In this document: one piece after another, positions 11,763-21,354 of the stretch
How positions within the stretch are numbered: position 1 is the stretch's first letter
How the letters are laid out: each line of letters opens with the position of its first letter
Assembly (NCBI GenBank): GCA_027924645.1
Contig: BSBN01000334.1
Location: 8,116,501 to 8,180,500 of the forward strand
Reading direction: 5' to 3'
Source: Cunninghamia lanceolata
Lineage: Eukaryota > Streptophyta > Pinopsida > Cupressales > Cupressaceae
Length of the DNA: 64,000 nt
The notes under the pieces: generated by a model
Database searches by the model: none
What the model saw: only the letters and a program-made list of their open reading frames with translations
What the model was told of the DNA's origin: nothing
Program-made: the position numbers and the translations under genes

Positions 11763-14106
11763 GTGTTGGCCATGTCATGTCTTTCTTTTCTCCTGTACCA
11801 TGTTGGTTTGTTGAATGTCTTCTAGTCTAAATTCATCTAATTCATTGAGTTGCAATACCCTTTTCTATTGTGTTTAATCTATATCAAGACCCATGTTCAT
11901 GACTATTTGGAGTGTTTGTAGCTCAAACTCAATTAGCAGAATTGGTATTTTACCAAATACCAACTCATAAGGTGTGAACCCTGTGGTTGATTGATAGGGA
12001 GTATTTTAAGCCCAAAATACTTCATGTAACTTCCATGACCAATCTGGTCTTCCAAATGAAACTATTTTTATCAAAGATATTTTCTAATTCTTGATTAGTA
12101 ACTTCCACTTGACCTTTTTCTTGAGGGTGATATGGTGAGATTTTTTATGGCTAACTTGGTAGTGATCTATGAATGTTAATAATACCTTTGACATAAGTTA
12201 ATGCCCTTTATCTATGATAATGGATCTTGGGGCTCCAAACCCTAGGAATATTCTTCTATAGATGAAGTTAGAAACTTGTTCTTTTCTTTCAAATTTCAAT
12301 CCTTACACCTTGACCTGTTTTGTTATGTAAGTTGTGCATATTAGAATGTATTCATTTTGTTAGGATGGTGGGTGAATAGGTCCAATAAAATAAAATCCCC
12401 ATTTCTCAAATGGTTCTAGGACCACTTCAGGATGAAGAGGCATTTTAGTTGATGTTGTTTGTCCCATCCTTTAGCATTCATCACATTGTCTAACATATCT
12501 CTTTATATCCTTGTGCATAGAATGCCAATTATATGTAGCCCCAAGTATTTTGTGGGTTGTTCTCTTAGTTGAGTAATTTCCTCATGTGGGTTCATCATGG
12601 AAAGTTTTCACAATGGTGTGAGCTTATATTTTCAGATACACCTATGTAGCACACAATCATGCCCACACATGAATAAGATACCATTGAACCTCTTAAAGTT
12701 GCACTATTTTTAATACGCTTCCTTCTTTATATAGAAGAAAAGTGAGGTGGAAACTCCCTCATAGCTAGGTAATTGGCTATGTCAGTGAAACTTGGTTTTT
12801 GAGTAGAGATGGAGAAGAGTTGTTTGTCTAGAAAATCATCCTTCATTAGTTCTGGCTCATCATCTTTGCAATGGATCCTAGAAAAGAAATCAACTACCAA
12901 ATTAAATTTCCTAGTCTTATCTATTATAGTTAGCTTGAATTCCTACAACAATAGCAACCATCTAATGATTCTTCCACTAACCACTAATTTATTCATTAGA
13001 TACTTTATAGAAGAGTGGTCAATGTACATAGCCACCTTATACCTTGTAATGTAATGTTGAAATGTATTAACTGCATGAATTATTGCTAGGAATTATCATT
13101 CTATGGTGGTGTAGTTTCATTTTTTTGGGGTTTAGGCTTTTACAGATAAAATAAATAACATGTACTTTCCTCCATAATCCTCCTAACCTAGGAGTGCCTG
13201 AATTACATCATTGGAGGCATCTATATAGATATAAAATGCCAATTTCTAATTAGGTCCTCTCAAGACAGATGTAGTTGTGAGTTTATCTTTAATTCCTTCA
13301 AAATATTTTTGACACTCCTACGACCAAGAAAACTCAACATATTTCTAGAGGAGGGAAAATAGCAGCACTTCATTTTTATTGAAGCCTTCTATGAATCTCT
13401 AATAGTATCATGCATGACTTAAGAAACTCTAGACAACCATTTTAGTCTTGGGAGACTCTAGTTGTTTAGTGACTTCAATTTTCTTGGGGTCTACTTTAAT
13501 TCCTTTAGAAAAAAATGTGATGTCCTAAGACAATCCCTTGTTCCACCATGATGGGGCATTTTTCATGACTCAAAGATAGCTAATGCTCCTCACAGTATTG
13601 TAAAAATTTGTCCAAGTTATTGAATGCCACTTCAAAGGTACTTTTGTGAATATAAAAGTCATCCATATATACTTCCACATATTCATTCATGAGTTTTGCA
13701 AAGATATCTAGAATGAACTTTTGTAATGTAGTAGGGGCATTACATAGTCTAAAAGAAAGGACTTTATAAGAAAAGGTTCCCCAAGGATAGGTGAAGGTGG
13801 TGTTTTCTTGATCTTCTAGAGCTACTTTTATCTAATTGTAACCACTTAATCTATGTAAGGAGGACAAGTAACTTTTTCCTACTAAGTTATCGAGAACATG
13901 ATTAATGAATGGTAGGGGAAATTAATCCCTATAATTTGTCTTATTAAGTTTTGTATAATCTACATAGACTCTCCATTTTCCTCCCTTTTAGGGAAAACAA
14001 AAAGTGGATACACTAATTCATTGTTTGAAATTGGGTATATGAATCCTACTTGTAAAATATTTTCAATCTCAGTCTTGACTATTTCTTTTAATGTAAGATT
14101 AAGCCA

Positions 14107-14352
14107 TCATTGTGGTTGTTGGATAGGTTCAACATCCTCAGTATAAATGTGATGAGTATAAATTATTATATGTACTATTCTCATATCCTTATAATCCCAA
14201 ATAAAATGTTTAGTCCAATTGTTTAAGAGATCAAATAATTTTAGCTCTTGTTTGTCAGTTAACCAACTATTGATGTTTAGAGTTTTCCCTAGTAATACCA
14301 TAATTTGATTTGTACTAGGGTGAATAGAGGAGATTGTATAGTTTTCACTCAT
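14107..14352 (-). pseudogene. RT N-terminal segment of the Athila-like relic
   Basis: This is the best preserved 81-codon stretch at the start of the relic's reverse transcriptase. It contains KHFIWDYKDM and THHIYTEDVEPIQQPQ. In this family such a segment immediately precedes the first RT block, with an LKEIVK and GFIYPIS-like continuation, and that continuation is readable past the stop below 14107. No independent gene is implied. Confidence 0.7.
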
Positions 14353-14359
14353 CCATGTA

Positions 14360-15255
14360 TGGAGAGGACAGGAGTGAGGTTGTATTGGATTTTCACAAAA
14401 TTACAAGCATTTGAAAGCTAATTCAGCCAACTTCATAGCACAGTGCAGACCTCCTTTCCATATTTAGCCTAGATTTTAAGGTATAATCATTTGAACTTGA
14501 TATTTTATTGCAAGCTTTAATTGCTTATAACTTATGCATTTCAAATCAAAATTTGATGAAATTTATTTTGAAATTGTATAGAATTTTGCCAGGAATCTGA
14601 TCATATCATCTAATATGTTGTATCTTATTGTAAAATATCTGATTTGCCTTACACACTTTTTTGTAGCTTTTCACTTATGAAAGATCAAATCTTTCAAACT
14701 ACTAAAAAGTTTCTTGCATGTTCGCTGGTCAAAGAAACATCATTTGAAACCTTGTGTTTTCTTCATTTGGTGAGCTTTATTGTGACTTGAGGTGTGTGTA
14801 TGTTATTCCCTTGCATTGTAAAATAATCTTGGGAATCAAAAGAACCCTTTAGCCACATTCATTTTCACAACACACATTCATCTTAAGGTTAATTAATCTT
14901 TCTTATGTGGATCAAGTGTGTGTGTATGCTCTCCTCTCACACCACAAGGTGATCTTGGGGATCAAAAAGACCTCTTGATTCATTTTTGTCACTAAAGGTG
15001 TGTTATTGTGGATTCTCTCTCCTTTCCCTTCATGCAAGCTTGGAGATTAGAAACATGTAACATTAACCTTTCTTCTTAGGAGGGATGCTTGGGAATTTCA
15101 TCACCCCAAGGGATGGCCTCAACAATGTGTTTTGGCATAGTATATCAAAGGGGGAAAATGAAAGTTGTACCTCAATCTAGCCATCATTGTGTATAGCACA
15201 ACCTTGGGGCCCTTGGTGATTCAAGACAAAAGGTGAAGAGATCATTTTAGCCTTT
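14360..15255 (+). repeat. Older repeat, left part, split by the chromovirus
   Basis: Non-coding sequence that continues at 22794 on the far side of the chromovirus. It holds two diverged direct copies of one block, near 14790-14855 and 14918-14980, each containing GTGTGTGTATG and later a CTTGGGRATCAAAA-like phrase, about 128 bp apart. The right part has a TATA-like box at 22855. Together the two parts look like the LTR or leader of an older retroelement. Confidence 0.5.
15251..15255 (+). repeat. Target-site duplication, left
   Basis: CCTTT immediately precedes the TG that opens the 5' LTR. The same five bases follow the CA that closes the 3' LTR at 22789-22793. Five bp is the usual duplication for gypsy integrases. 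Confidence 0.9.
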
Positions 15256-16689
15256 TGGTGCAGGAGCACATTCTCTGTAGTGCAGGGTCATCTTTTCTTT
15301 TGTTTTCTCATCAGGCTCTTAAGCCATTTCATTTTGTAATAAGGGTCAATTTGGTCCCATGAATGTAATTGTGCAAGGCACACATGTAGTTTTGCTTGTA
15401 TGAAGGGTAAACCAACGGCTAACTGATTTGAAAATTAGTTTGCACAGTTGGAGGGGATAACTGCTGTCTCTACATCTTCTTTAGAGGTAGGTTGTATGTC
15501 ACACAGTAGAGAGAGAGAAGTGTGTATTACAACAAGTTCTTCTTGATAACTGAATAAAGAGAGTTCTGGGTATGATCTGTGTTGATTTTCTTGGTTGTTC
15601 TTAGTGATTTGATATCTTTATCCTGATTTTGTAAATAGAGTCCCTAACCGGATGCTATCTGTCAATCCATAGTGACTCTGTAGTGTGCAGACGGTGTAAA
15701 ACCCACGGTTCCATAGTGACTAGTTCGTAACCTAGGAGTAGGGTTTTGGTTCATACATGGAGGCCCTTTCCTCTATCCACTGAAACCCTGTATAGTATCA
15801 GTGTGATGGGGGAAAGACTTTTCACATTTGTTGTTGTTGAATTCTTACCCAGGAAGCCAGCGAACTCAGTCAAGTTCGACTAGACATCGTCATGTGGCTA
15901 GTCAGGAAATCAGAGTGAAATTGGATGGTTTTGTTGTGGGATCAAATTGCTATAAGTGGTTGAGGGTTGATATATGAAACAGCCAAATTCTGTTGTTCGG
16001 TCGAAAGGAATTCTAGTTCGGTGCCTCTGAATAGTTGGGGATCCATCGGCGTGAAAGGCCCTCTGTCTTGTCGAAGATTGGTATAGTGTCAGAGACACAT
16101 ACCATTGTTATTCGCATCGGTGAGACATCCTCGGAGTGTCATCGACAAGAGATATCGGCGTGAAAGACACCGTCGGAGAATTTGTTAGAAGCTTCACCAA
16201 TAGCAATGGGTCACGCCGATAGAAGGAGGGCATCGGTGTAAGTGTCCCCATCGGCGAGGTTGAGAAATGTTTGACCGAAGGTGTGTGTCTTGCCGACAGT
16301 AAAGAGGGTGGTAAGTCTATCGGTGTAACCCGCGATGTCGGTAGGAGATTTAAGGGATTCGTCGATAGGCGATGTCATGCCGATAGGCAAATCTATCGAA
16401 GACTTCATCGGTGTGATCTGGGCATTGGGGTGAGTTGCATTTTGATGTGCCGATAGTTGTTGGTAGCCCAATAAGTCTATTTCGGGGAGAGCCAGAGGAA
16501 GTCTCAATGAAAAGAGAAAGTGTATCGGTAAGAGAAGAAGGATTGGCGCGAGTTCTAAAGTGGTTGCCGATAGAATAGTGTCTTGCCGATAGGCAAGAGG
16601 GGGATTGCTTCGGTGAGAAAAGAAAAAGGTCTTGCCGATAGTGAAGATATAGTCAAATCTTCATCCGCTTCTGCTGGCACTCTGCATCA
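15256..16689 (+). repeat. 5' LTR of the chromovirus
   Basis: 1434 bp, starting TGGTGCAGGAGC and ending CTCTGCATCA. It is the same length as the 3' copy and differs from it at about 45 positions by hand count, with no indels seen. An AATAAA at about 15554-15559 could serve polyadenylation. I could not pick a convincing TATA box. The second half, from about 16090, is crowded with short CCGAT/ATCGG words. The small frames at 15910-16098, 16211-16507 and 16271-16456 are side effects of this composition. Confidence 0.96.
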
Positions 16690-16692
16690 AAT

Positions 16693-16706
16693 TGGTATTA
16701 GAGCCA
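16693..16706 (+). other. Primer-binding site
   Basis: TGGTATTAGAGCCA starts three bases after the 5' LTR. Plant gypsy elements primed by initiator methionine tRNA typically carry TGGTATCAGAGCC here. The single C-to-T difference matches the transition-biased decay in the rest of the element. Confidence 0.9.
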
Positions 16707-16728
16707 ATATTCTGAATCACAGCCGTGT

Positions 16729-17466
16729 ATGTCAGAGGAAGAATTGGAGATAGAAACAGAGGCTAGCACAATGCCTCCCAAGATGATGAGTAAAGCAGCC
16801 ATCCAGAAGATGGTGGAAGAAATGCTCGAAGAGAGACTGAAGGAAGAAAGATCCAAAGAGAAAGATGGAAGCACTTCTGAGTCAGAAGAGGATGAAGAAG
16901 GAGAAACTGGGGAGAATCCTCAAGGAGAAGGTATGACTGCTAATCAAAAGGCATTTCTGAACGCACTCAAGGGTCATGGAGATAGTGGTGATCCGAAAAT
17001 GGATGTTCCCACGTTCAATGGGAAACTGGATGGAGATACTCTTGTGGACTGGATTGAAGCCATAAGTAATTACTTTGACTTCAAAGAGTATAGTGACAGT
17101 AAGAAAGTAATGTTTGCAAAGACCAGACTGAGAGGTTCTGCATTGGTTTGGTGGAACTACACTCAATGTGAAAGGGAGAAGGTTGGAAAGAGTCCAATCA
17201 CCAAGTGGAGCAGAATGGTGGCCATGCTGAGAGCCAAATTTCTACCATGTGATTATGATCTGCAGACTATTAGAAAGTTTAATCATCTTAGGCAGAAAGA
17301 TATGGACATGGCTACATACACTGAAGAATTCCACAGATTGAGCATGAGAGCCAATCACAGAGAAGAAGAAAAAGAGATGGTGGCCAGATACCTGGATGGT
17401 CTGAGGTACAATATACAGGATGAGTTCAGTATGGTGATTCCCAAGACTGTGGATGAATGTTTTTAG
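16729..17466 (+). CDS. Gag, N-terminal part, truncated by TAG
   Basis: The 245-codon open part of Gag. Residues about 25-60 are highly charged (a run of Glu and Lys) and probably helical. Residues about 92-215 match the plant retrotransposon Gag core, with PTFNGKLDGDTLVDWIEAI and RLRGSALVWWNYTQ, the capsid-like segment of Ty3/gypsy Gag. The start at 16729 lies about 25 bases after the primer-binding site region and is the first ATG of the frame. The frame ends at TAG 17464, after DECF; protein-like sequence (LASRAEDKLKRRG) continues in frame behind it. The 94-codon minus-strand frame at 16882-17166 is an antisense shadow. Confidence 0.9.
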   Translation: MSEEELEIETEASTMPPKMMSKAAIQKMVEEMLEERLKEERSKEKDGSTSESEEDEEGETGENPQGEGMTANQKAFLNALKGHGDSGDPKMDVPTFNGKLDGDTLVDWIEAISNYFDFKEYSDSKKVMFAKTRLRGSALVWWNYTQCEREKVGKSPITKWSRMVAMLRAKFLPCDYDLQTIRKFNHLRQKDMDMATYTEEFHRLSMRANHREEEKEMVARYLDGLRYNIQDEFSMVIPKTVDECF

Positions 17467-17805
17467 TTAGCCTCTAGGGCAGAGGATAAACTGAAAAGGA
17501 GAGGTGATCAAAATAACAGAGGAAGAGGTGGCAGGAACAATAGAGGAAGAGGTAATTTTGGCAGAGGATAGCCAAACAAAGGTGAAAGTTCAAGTCAACA
17601 AGAATCGCATTCTGACATAGAACAGAAAGGTGGTGGTTTCAGAGGTTGGAGAAGACCTAATGGCAGAGGAAGAGGTGGTGGTGTAGGCAGAGGACATGGA
17701 GTCTTCACTGGAAGATGTTACAACTGCAATCAAGTAGGCCACACTGCAAGTAAGTGCCCTGAGAAGGCATCTAGCTCTCATGATGGTGGGAGAAGGAACC
17801 AACTA
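17467..17805 (+). pseudogene. Gag nucleocapsid part with CCHC zinc knuckle
   Basis: In frame with Gag, between TAG 17464 and the protease segment, with a second TAG at 17569. It is rich in Arg and Gly (RGRGG-type repeats), as expected for RNA binding. At 17716-17757 it carries CYNCNQVGHTASKC, a perfect C-x2-C-x4-H-x4-C zinc knuckle that would bind element RNA during packaging. Intact Cys and His residues suggest that little time has passed since the frame was functional. Confidence 0.9.
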
Positions 17806-18240
17806 TTGCAGGAGGATGATTGTCAAAGTGTAAACTCACCAATTGGTAGTGCCGCACCAGTACTTGAAGGAGAGAATATGATGATTAAGAGGACCCTCGT
17901 GAAGATGCCATTGAAGCAGGAGCCCCCACAAAGGAAGAATCTCTTCAGAACCCAAGGAAAAGCATATGGTAAGCTCTGTAAAATCATTGTTGATTCAGGT
18001 TCTACTGAAAATGTAGTGTCTACTGAAATGGTAGAAAAGTGTAAACTGAAAAGATTACCCCATCTTAATCCTCACAAAATATCTTGGTTGAATAAGAATC
18101 AGAACTATTTTGTGGAAGAACAAACTTGGGTAGAGTTTGAACTAGGTGATTATAGGGATAAGGTGCTATGTGAAATTATTCCTATGGATGCTTGTCACCT
18201 TCTTCTTGGACGACCTTGGCAGTATGATGTGAAGGCATAG
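17806..18240 (+). CDS. Retropepsin-like protease segment
   Basis: A 144-codon open segment in the gag-pol frame. The aspartic protease catalytic motif is IIVDSGSTENVV, with the DSG triplet at codons 63-65 (Asp codon at 17992). A hydrophobic ILLGRPW-type sequence (HLLLGRPWQYD) near the end forms the second conserved patch of retropepsins. The enzyme works as a dimer that cleaves the polyprotein. The first Met is only the first ATG after the preceding stop, so translation would normally enter from Gag. It ends at TAG 18238. Confidence 0.9.
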   Translation: MQEDDCQSVNSPIGSAAPVLEGENMMIKRTLVKMPLKQEPPQRKNLFRTQGKAYGKLCKIIVDSGSTENVVSTEMVEKCKLKRLPHLNPHKISWLNKNQNYFVEEQTWVEFELGDYRDKVLCEIIPMDACHLLLGRPWQYDVKA

Positions 18241-18264
18241 CATGATGGTGAAAAGAATACATAT

Positions 18265-18555
18265 ATGATCACCAAGAATGGTAAGAAGTTTCAGATGGAT
18301 CCCTTACCAGAGCAGGTTGGAGAGAAGAGCAATGACAATAGTGTCATGTTAGTGAGTGGCAAAGAGTTCCTACAACTCATGAAGGAGAAGGATACCCAAG
18401 GGTATGCACTGATGATGAAGCCTGTATCCAATCAGCGAAGCAAACAGCAGAAGGAGATTCCATTGGAAGTGCAACAATTACTGGATGAGTACCAAGATCT
18501 TGTGGTAGAGGATACTCCTAACTCCTTACCACCTATGAGGGACATAAGTCATTAG
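18265..18555 (+). pseudogene. Protease-RT linker segment
   Basis: A 96-codon stretch in the same frame, between TAG 18238 and TAG 18553. It contains VQQLLDEYQDLV and LPPMRDISH, the leader before the RT palm in plant gypsy elements (family form: a phrase like LPPxRxxDHxIxLxPG). The phrase continues directly beyond TAG 18553, which shows that the stop interrupts a conserved motif. Confidence 0.85.
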
Positions 18556-18561
18556 ATTGAC

Positions 18562-21129
18562 TTGATTCCTGGAGCCACATTACCCAATAAAGCTGGCTAC
18601 AAGTTGACACCACAGCAGAATGAAGAAGTAGGTAGACAGATTCAAGAACTTTTGGAGAAAGGTTTGATTAGGAAAAGTCTTAGTCCATGTGCAGTCCCTA
18701 GTGTACTTGCTCCTAAGAAAGATGGCAAATGGAGATTATGCACAGATTCAAGGGCTATCAATAAGATCACCATAAGGTATAGATTTCCTATGCCAAGAAT
18801 TGAGGATCTGTTGGACTATCTTGGTGGTTCATGCTACTATTCCAAGATTGATTTGAAATATGGTTATCACCAGATCAGAATAAGGCAGGGAGATGAATGG
18901 AAGACTGCCTTCAAAACAAATGAAGGTCTCTATGAGTGGCTTGTCATGCCATTTGGTCTCAGTAATGCTCCAAGCACATTCATGCGGTTGATGAATGAGG
19001 TACTTGTAGAATTTATTGGCAAATTTGTTATTGTTTATCTTGATGACATATTGATTTTCAGCAGGACCAAAGAAGAGCATGTGAAGCATCTTGGACAGGT
19101 GTTAAAGAAATTGCATGAGAGTAAGTTGATGATCAACTTGGATAAATGTGATTTTATGAAAACTGAACTAGTGTATCTTGGATTTGTGATTTCCAATGGC
19201 TGTTTGAAAATGGACCCTACAAAAGTTGAGGCTATTCTCAATTGGCCTACTCCTAAGACAGTAGGAGATGTAAGAAGTTTTCATGGTTTGGCAACTTTTT
19301 ACAGGAAGTTCATTAAAGGGTTCAGTCACATAAGTGCTCCTATTCTCAATACCATCAAAGGTGGAGTGAATTGTAAATTTCAATGGACAAAACAAGCAGA
19401 TGATAGTTTTGAACTGTTGAAACAGAAAGTGGCCGAGTTACCTACGTTGGTACTCCCTAATTTTGACAAAGTGTTTGTTGTGGAATGTGATGCAAGCCAA
19501 CAGGCTATAGGTGCTGTTCTTAGTCAGGAAGGACATCCAGTAGCATTCTTTTCAAAGAAGTTGAATGAGGCCAAACAGAGGTATTCTACCTATGACCTAG
19601 AGTTGTATGCAATGGTGCAAGCTCTGAAAAAATGGAGACATTATTTACTTCCAAAAGAGTTCATTGTTTTTACTGACAACCATGCTCTTAGCTTCCTAAA
19701 TAGTCAAGAAAAGTTGAATCATAGGCACGTCAAGTGGATGGAACAATTGCAGGCCTATACCTTCACTATTAAGCATAAGAAAGGTGTTGCCAACAAAGTG
19801 GCAGATGCTTTGAGTAGAAGGATATTAGTCATACAGGAAGTACAAATGGAACATATGGGTCTAGAATGTCTAAACGAGTTGTACAAGGATGATGCAGATT
19901 TCAAGGCTGCCTATGAAGTGTGTGCAAGTTTGGCTAACACTTTTCATGGTGAGTATTCTGATTTTGTGCTGCAAGAAGGGCTCCTATTTAAAGGTAGTTT
20001 GTTGTGTGTTCCTAAATGTTCAATGAGGGACAATATCATCAAGGAGAAGCACAATGGAGCTTTAGGAGGACATTTTGGGTTGGACAAGACTTTGGAACAA
20101 GTCACCAGGTTCTATTATTGGCCCAAGGTACAGACAGATGTGAGGAGATATGTTGCAAGCTGTACCATATGTCAAAAGGCCAAGGGTATGTCTTCTAATG
20201 CTGGTTTGTACCAACCACTGCCCATTCCCACCAGACCTTGGGAAAGCATTAGTATGGACTTTGTGCTTGGTCTTCCTAGGACAGCAAGGGGTGTAGACAG
20301 TGTTTTTGTCATTGTGGATAGATTCAGTAAGATGGCTCATTTTGTGCCATGCAAATGCACAAATGATGCATCTCATATTGCTGGTCTCTTTTTCAGAGAG
20401 GTGGTCAGAATTCATGGTTTACCCCTATCAATTCTTACTGATAGAGACTCCAAATTTGTTGGTCATTTTTGGAGGACCCTATGGAGAAAATTGGGCACTC
20501 AGTTGTCTTTTTCATCAGCCTACCATCCCCAGACTGATGGTCAAACTGAGGTTGTTAATAGGTCCTTGGGAAACCTTTTGAGATGCCTTACCAAACAGCA
20601 TGGATTGGCATGGGATTTAGTGATCAGTCAAGCTGAATATGCTTATAATGATTCAAGAAATAGAAGTACTGGGAAAAGCCCTTTTGAGATAGTTTATGGT
20701 TTCCACCCAAGAGGACCACTTGAACTCAAAGACCTCCAAGGATGGGATAAAAGGAGTGCTCTAGGAGAAGACTTTGCTGCTACCATGAAAATAGTACATG
20801 ATCAGGTCAAGCTTCAGTTGGAGAAAACTGTCTCCAAGTACAAGGATAGGGCAGATCTGAAGCGAAGGGAGGTACAGTTCAAGGTAGGAGATTTGGTGAT
20901 GGCTTACCTCAGAAAGGAAAGATTACCTAAGGGGCAACCAACAAAATTATTGATGAAGAAGATAGGACCGTGTAGGGTAGTGCATAAATTTGGTCCAAAT
21001 GCATATGAGATAGAATTACCATCCGGCCTTGGTATCTCTCCCATTTTCAATGTTGCAGACCTGTTCCCTTTTAGACCTCCATTACATGCTGAAGATGGCT
21101 CAGATGCTATGATTGAAGATGAAGACTAG
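18562..21129 (+). CDS. Reverse transcriptase, RNase H and integrase
   Basis: An 855-codon open segment. RT: KDGKWRLCTDSRAIN at 53-67, SKIDLKYGYHQ at 94-104, FGLSNAP at 131-137 and the catalytic YLDD at 159-162. RNase H: acidic residues at 310 (ECDAS), 347 (LELYA), 372 (TDNHAL) and 415 (VADALSR). Integrase: zinc-binding H497, H504, C534, C537, and the catalytic triad D566 (MDFVLGLP), D627 (LTDRDSKF), E663 (QTDGQTEVV). The last two are 35 residues apart, the standard DD35E spacing. A GPY-type module follows near IGPCRVVHKFGPNAYEIELP. These enzymes copy the RNA into DNA and insert it in the nucleus. Everything needed appears intact. TAG 21127 cuts off the chromodomain. Frames on the other strand or in shifted phase within this span are shadows. 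Confidence 0.97.
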   Translation: MIPGATLPNKAGYKLTPQQNEEVGRQIQELLEKGLIRKSLSPCAVPSVLAPKKDGKWRLCTDSRAINKITIRYRFPMPRIEDLLDYLGGSCYYSKIDLKYGYHQIRIRQGDEWKTAFKTNEGLYEWLVMPFGLSNAPSTFMRLMNEVLVEFIGKFVIVYLDDILIFSRTKEEHVKHLGQVLKKLHESKLMINLDKCDFMKTELVYLGFVISNGCLKMDPTKVEAILNWPTPKTVGDVRSFHGLATFYRKFIKGFSHISAPILNTIKGGVNCKFQWTKQADDSFELLKQKVAELPTLVLPNFDKVFVVECDASQQAIGAVLSQEGHPVAFFSKKLNEAKQRYSTYDLELYAMVQALKKWRHYLLPKEFIVFTDNHALSFLNSQEKLNHRHVKWMEQLQAYTFTIKHKKGVANKVADALSRRILVIQEVQMEHMGLECLNELYKDDADFKAAYEVCASLANTFHGEYSDFVLQEGLLFKGSLLCVPKCSMRDNIIKEKHNGALGGHFGLDKTLEQVTRFYYWPKVQTDVRRYVASCTICQKAKGMSSNAGLYQPLPIPTRPWESISMDFVLGLPRTARGVDSVFVIVDRFSKMAHFVPCKCTNDASHIAGLFFREVVRIHGLPLSILTDRDSKFVGHFWRTLWRKLGTQLSFSSAYHPQTDGQTEVVNRSLGNLLRCLTKQHGLAWDLVISQAEYAYNDSRNRSTGKSPFEIVYGFHPRGPLELKDLQGWDKRSALGEDFAATMKIVHDQVKLQLEKTVSKYKDRADLKRREVQFKVGDLVMAYLRKERLPKGQPTKLLMKKIGPCRVVHKFGPNAYEIELPSGLGISPIFNVADLFPFRPPLHAEDGSDAMIEDED

Positions 21130-21333
21130 ATCAGAGATTTACCTCCAAGTACGCCTTTGCAATTAGAATGCATTTTGGATTCCAAAATTGTCAAGAAGAC
21201 AAGAAAGGGGGTATACAAAGACTACTTGGTCAAGTGGCAGGATCTTCCTGATTCAGAGGCAACCTGGATGAGTGAAGCAGATATTCTAAAGCATGGGAAG
21301 ACACTTCAGCAGTTAGCAACTCAAGGGACTTGA
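21130..21333 (+). pseudogene. Chromodomain tail of the polyprotein
   Basis: In frame after TAG 21127 and ending at TGA 21331-21333. It contains ECILDSKIV and YKDYLVKWQDLPDSEATW, a chromodomain with aromatic residues in the usual positions. In chromoviruses this C-terminal domain directs integrase to modified histones in heterochromatin. It is separated from integrase only by the TAG, so an unsuppressed product would lack targeting. Confidence 0.9.
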
Positions 21334-21344
21334 GTTTTTCCTGC

Positions 21345-21354
21345 AGGGGGAGTA
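21345..21354 (+). other. Polypurine tract
   Basis: AGGGGGAGTA lies directly before the TG of the 3' LTR, where plus-strand DNA synthesis is primed. The T at 21353 interrupts the purine run, but position and G-run are typical. Confidence 0.85.

Larger units (their letters stand above)
11514..14352 (-). pseudogene. Athila-like Ty3/gypsy pol relic
   Basis: A full pol order is readable on the minus strand with many stops and frame breaks. RT starts at 14352-14107 and continues to about 13480, where MNMWKYIWMTFIF stands for the Y-MDD-F-V block and KGIKVDPKKIEV follows. RNase H-type sequence occupies about 13380-12780. Integrase then follows: the end of its zinc finger (DECQRMG-like, about 12480-12420), a core containing FIGPI near 12370, TPYELVFGK near 11950, and the C-terminal end at 11762-11514. 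Catalytic positions are damaged; for example the first core Asp reads as Tyr. The RT wording and the KGIKVDP phrase fit the Athila/errantivirus-like side of plant gypsy elements better than chromoviruses. Neither LTRs nor a gag was recognised. It is dead, and older than the neighbouring chromovirus. Confidence 0.8.
16729..21333 (+). pseudogene. gag-pol polyprotein frame with five TAG stops
   Basis: One reading frame runs from ATG 16729 to TGA 21331-21333 without a frameshift. It is interrupted only by TAG at 17464, 17569, 18238, 18553 and 21127. Each TAG sits where a glutamine would be unremarkable, and a single C-to-T change of CAG (a CHG methylation context) would create it. The product would be a cytoplasmic Gag that packages RNA, plus protease, reverse transcriptase, RNase H and integrase that copy the element and insert it in the nucleus. 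All catalytic residues I could check in RT, RNase H and integrase are intact, so the stops look recent. Stop readthrough cannot be excluded, but five separate ambers make simple decay more likely. Confidence 0.9.

Noticed and set aside
16211..16507. 98-codon minus-strand ORF in the 5' LTR (and its twin at 22310-22606)
   Set aside because: It appears twice only because the LTR is duplicated. It lies in CCGAT-rich non-coding LTR sequence, antisense to element transcription, and has no domain.
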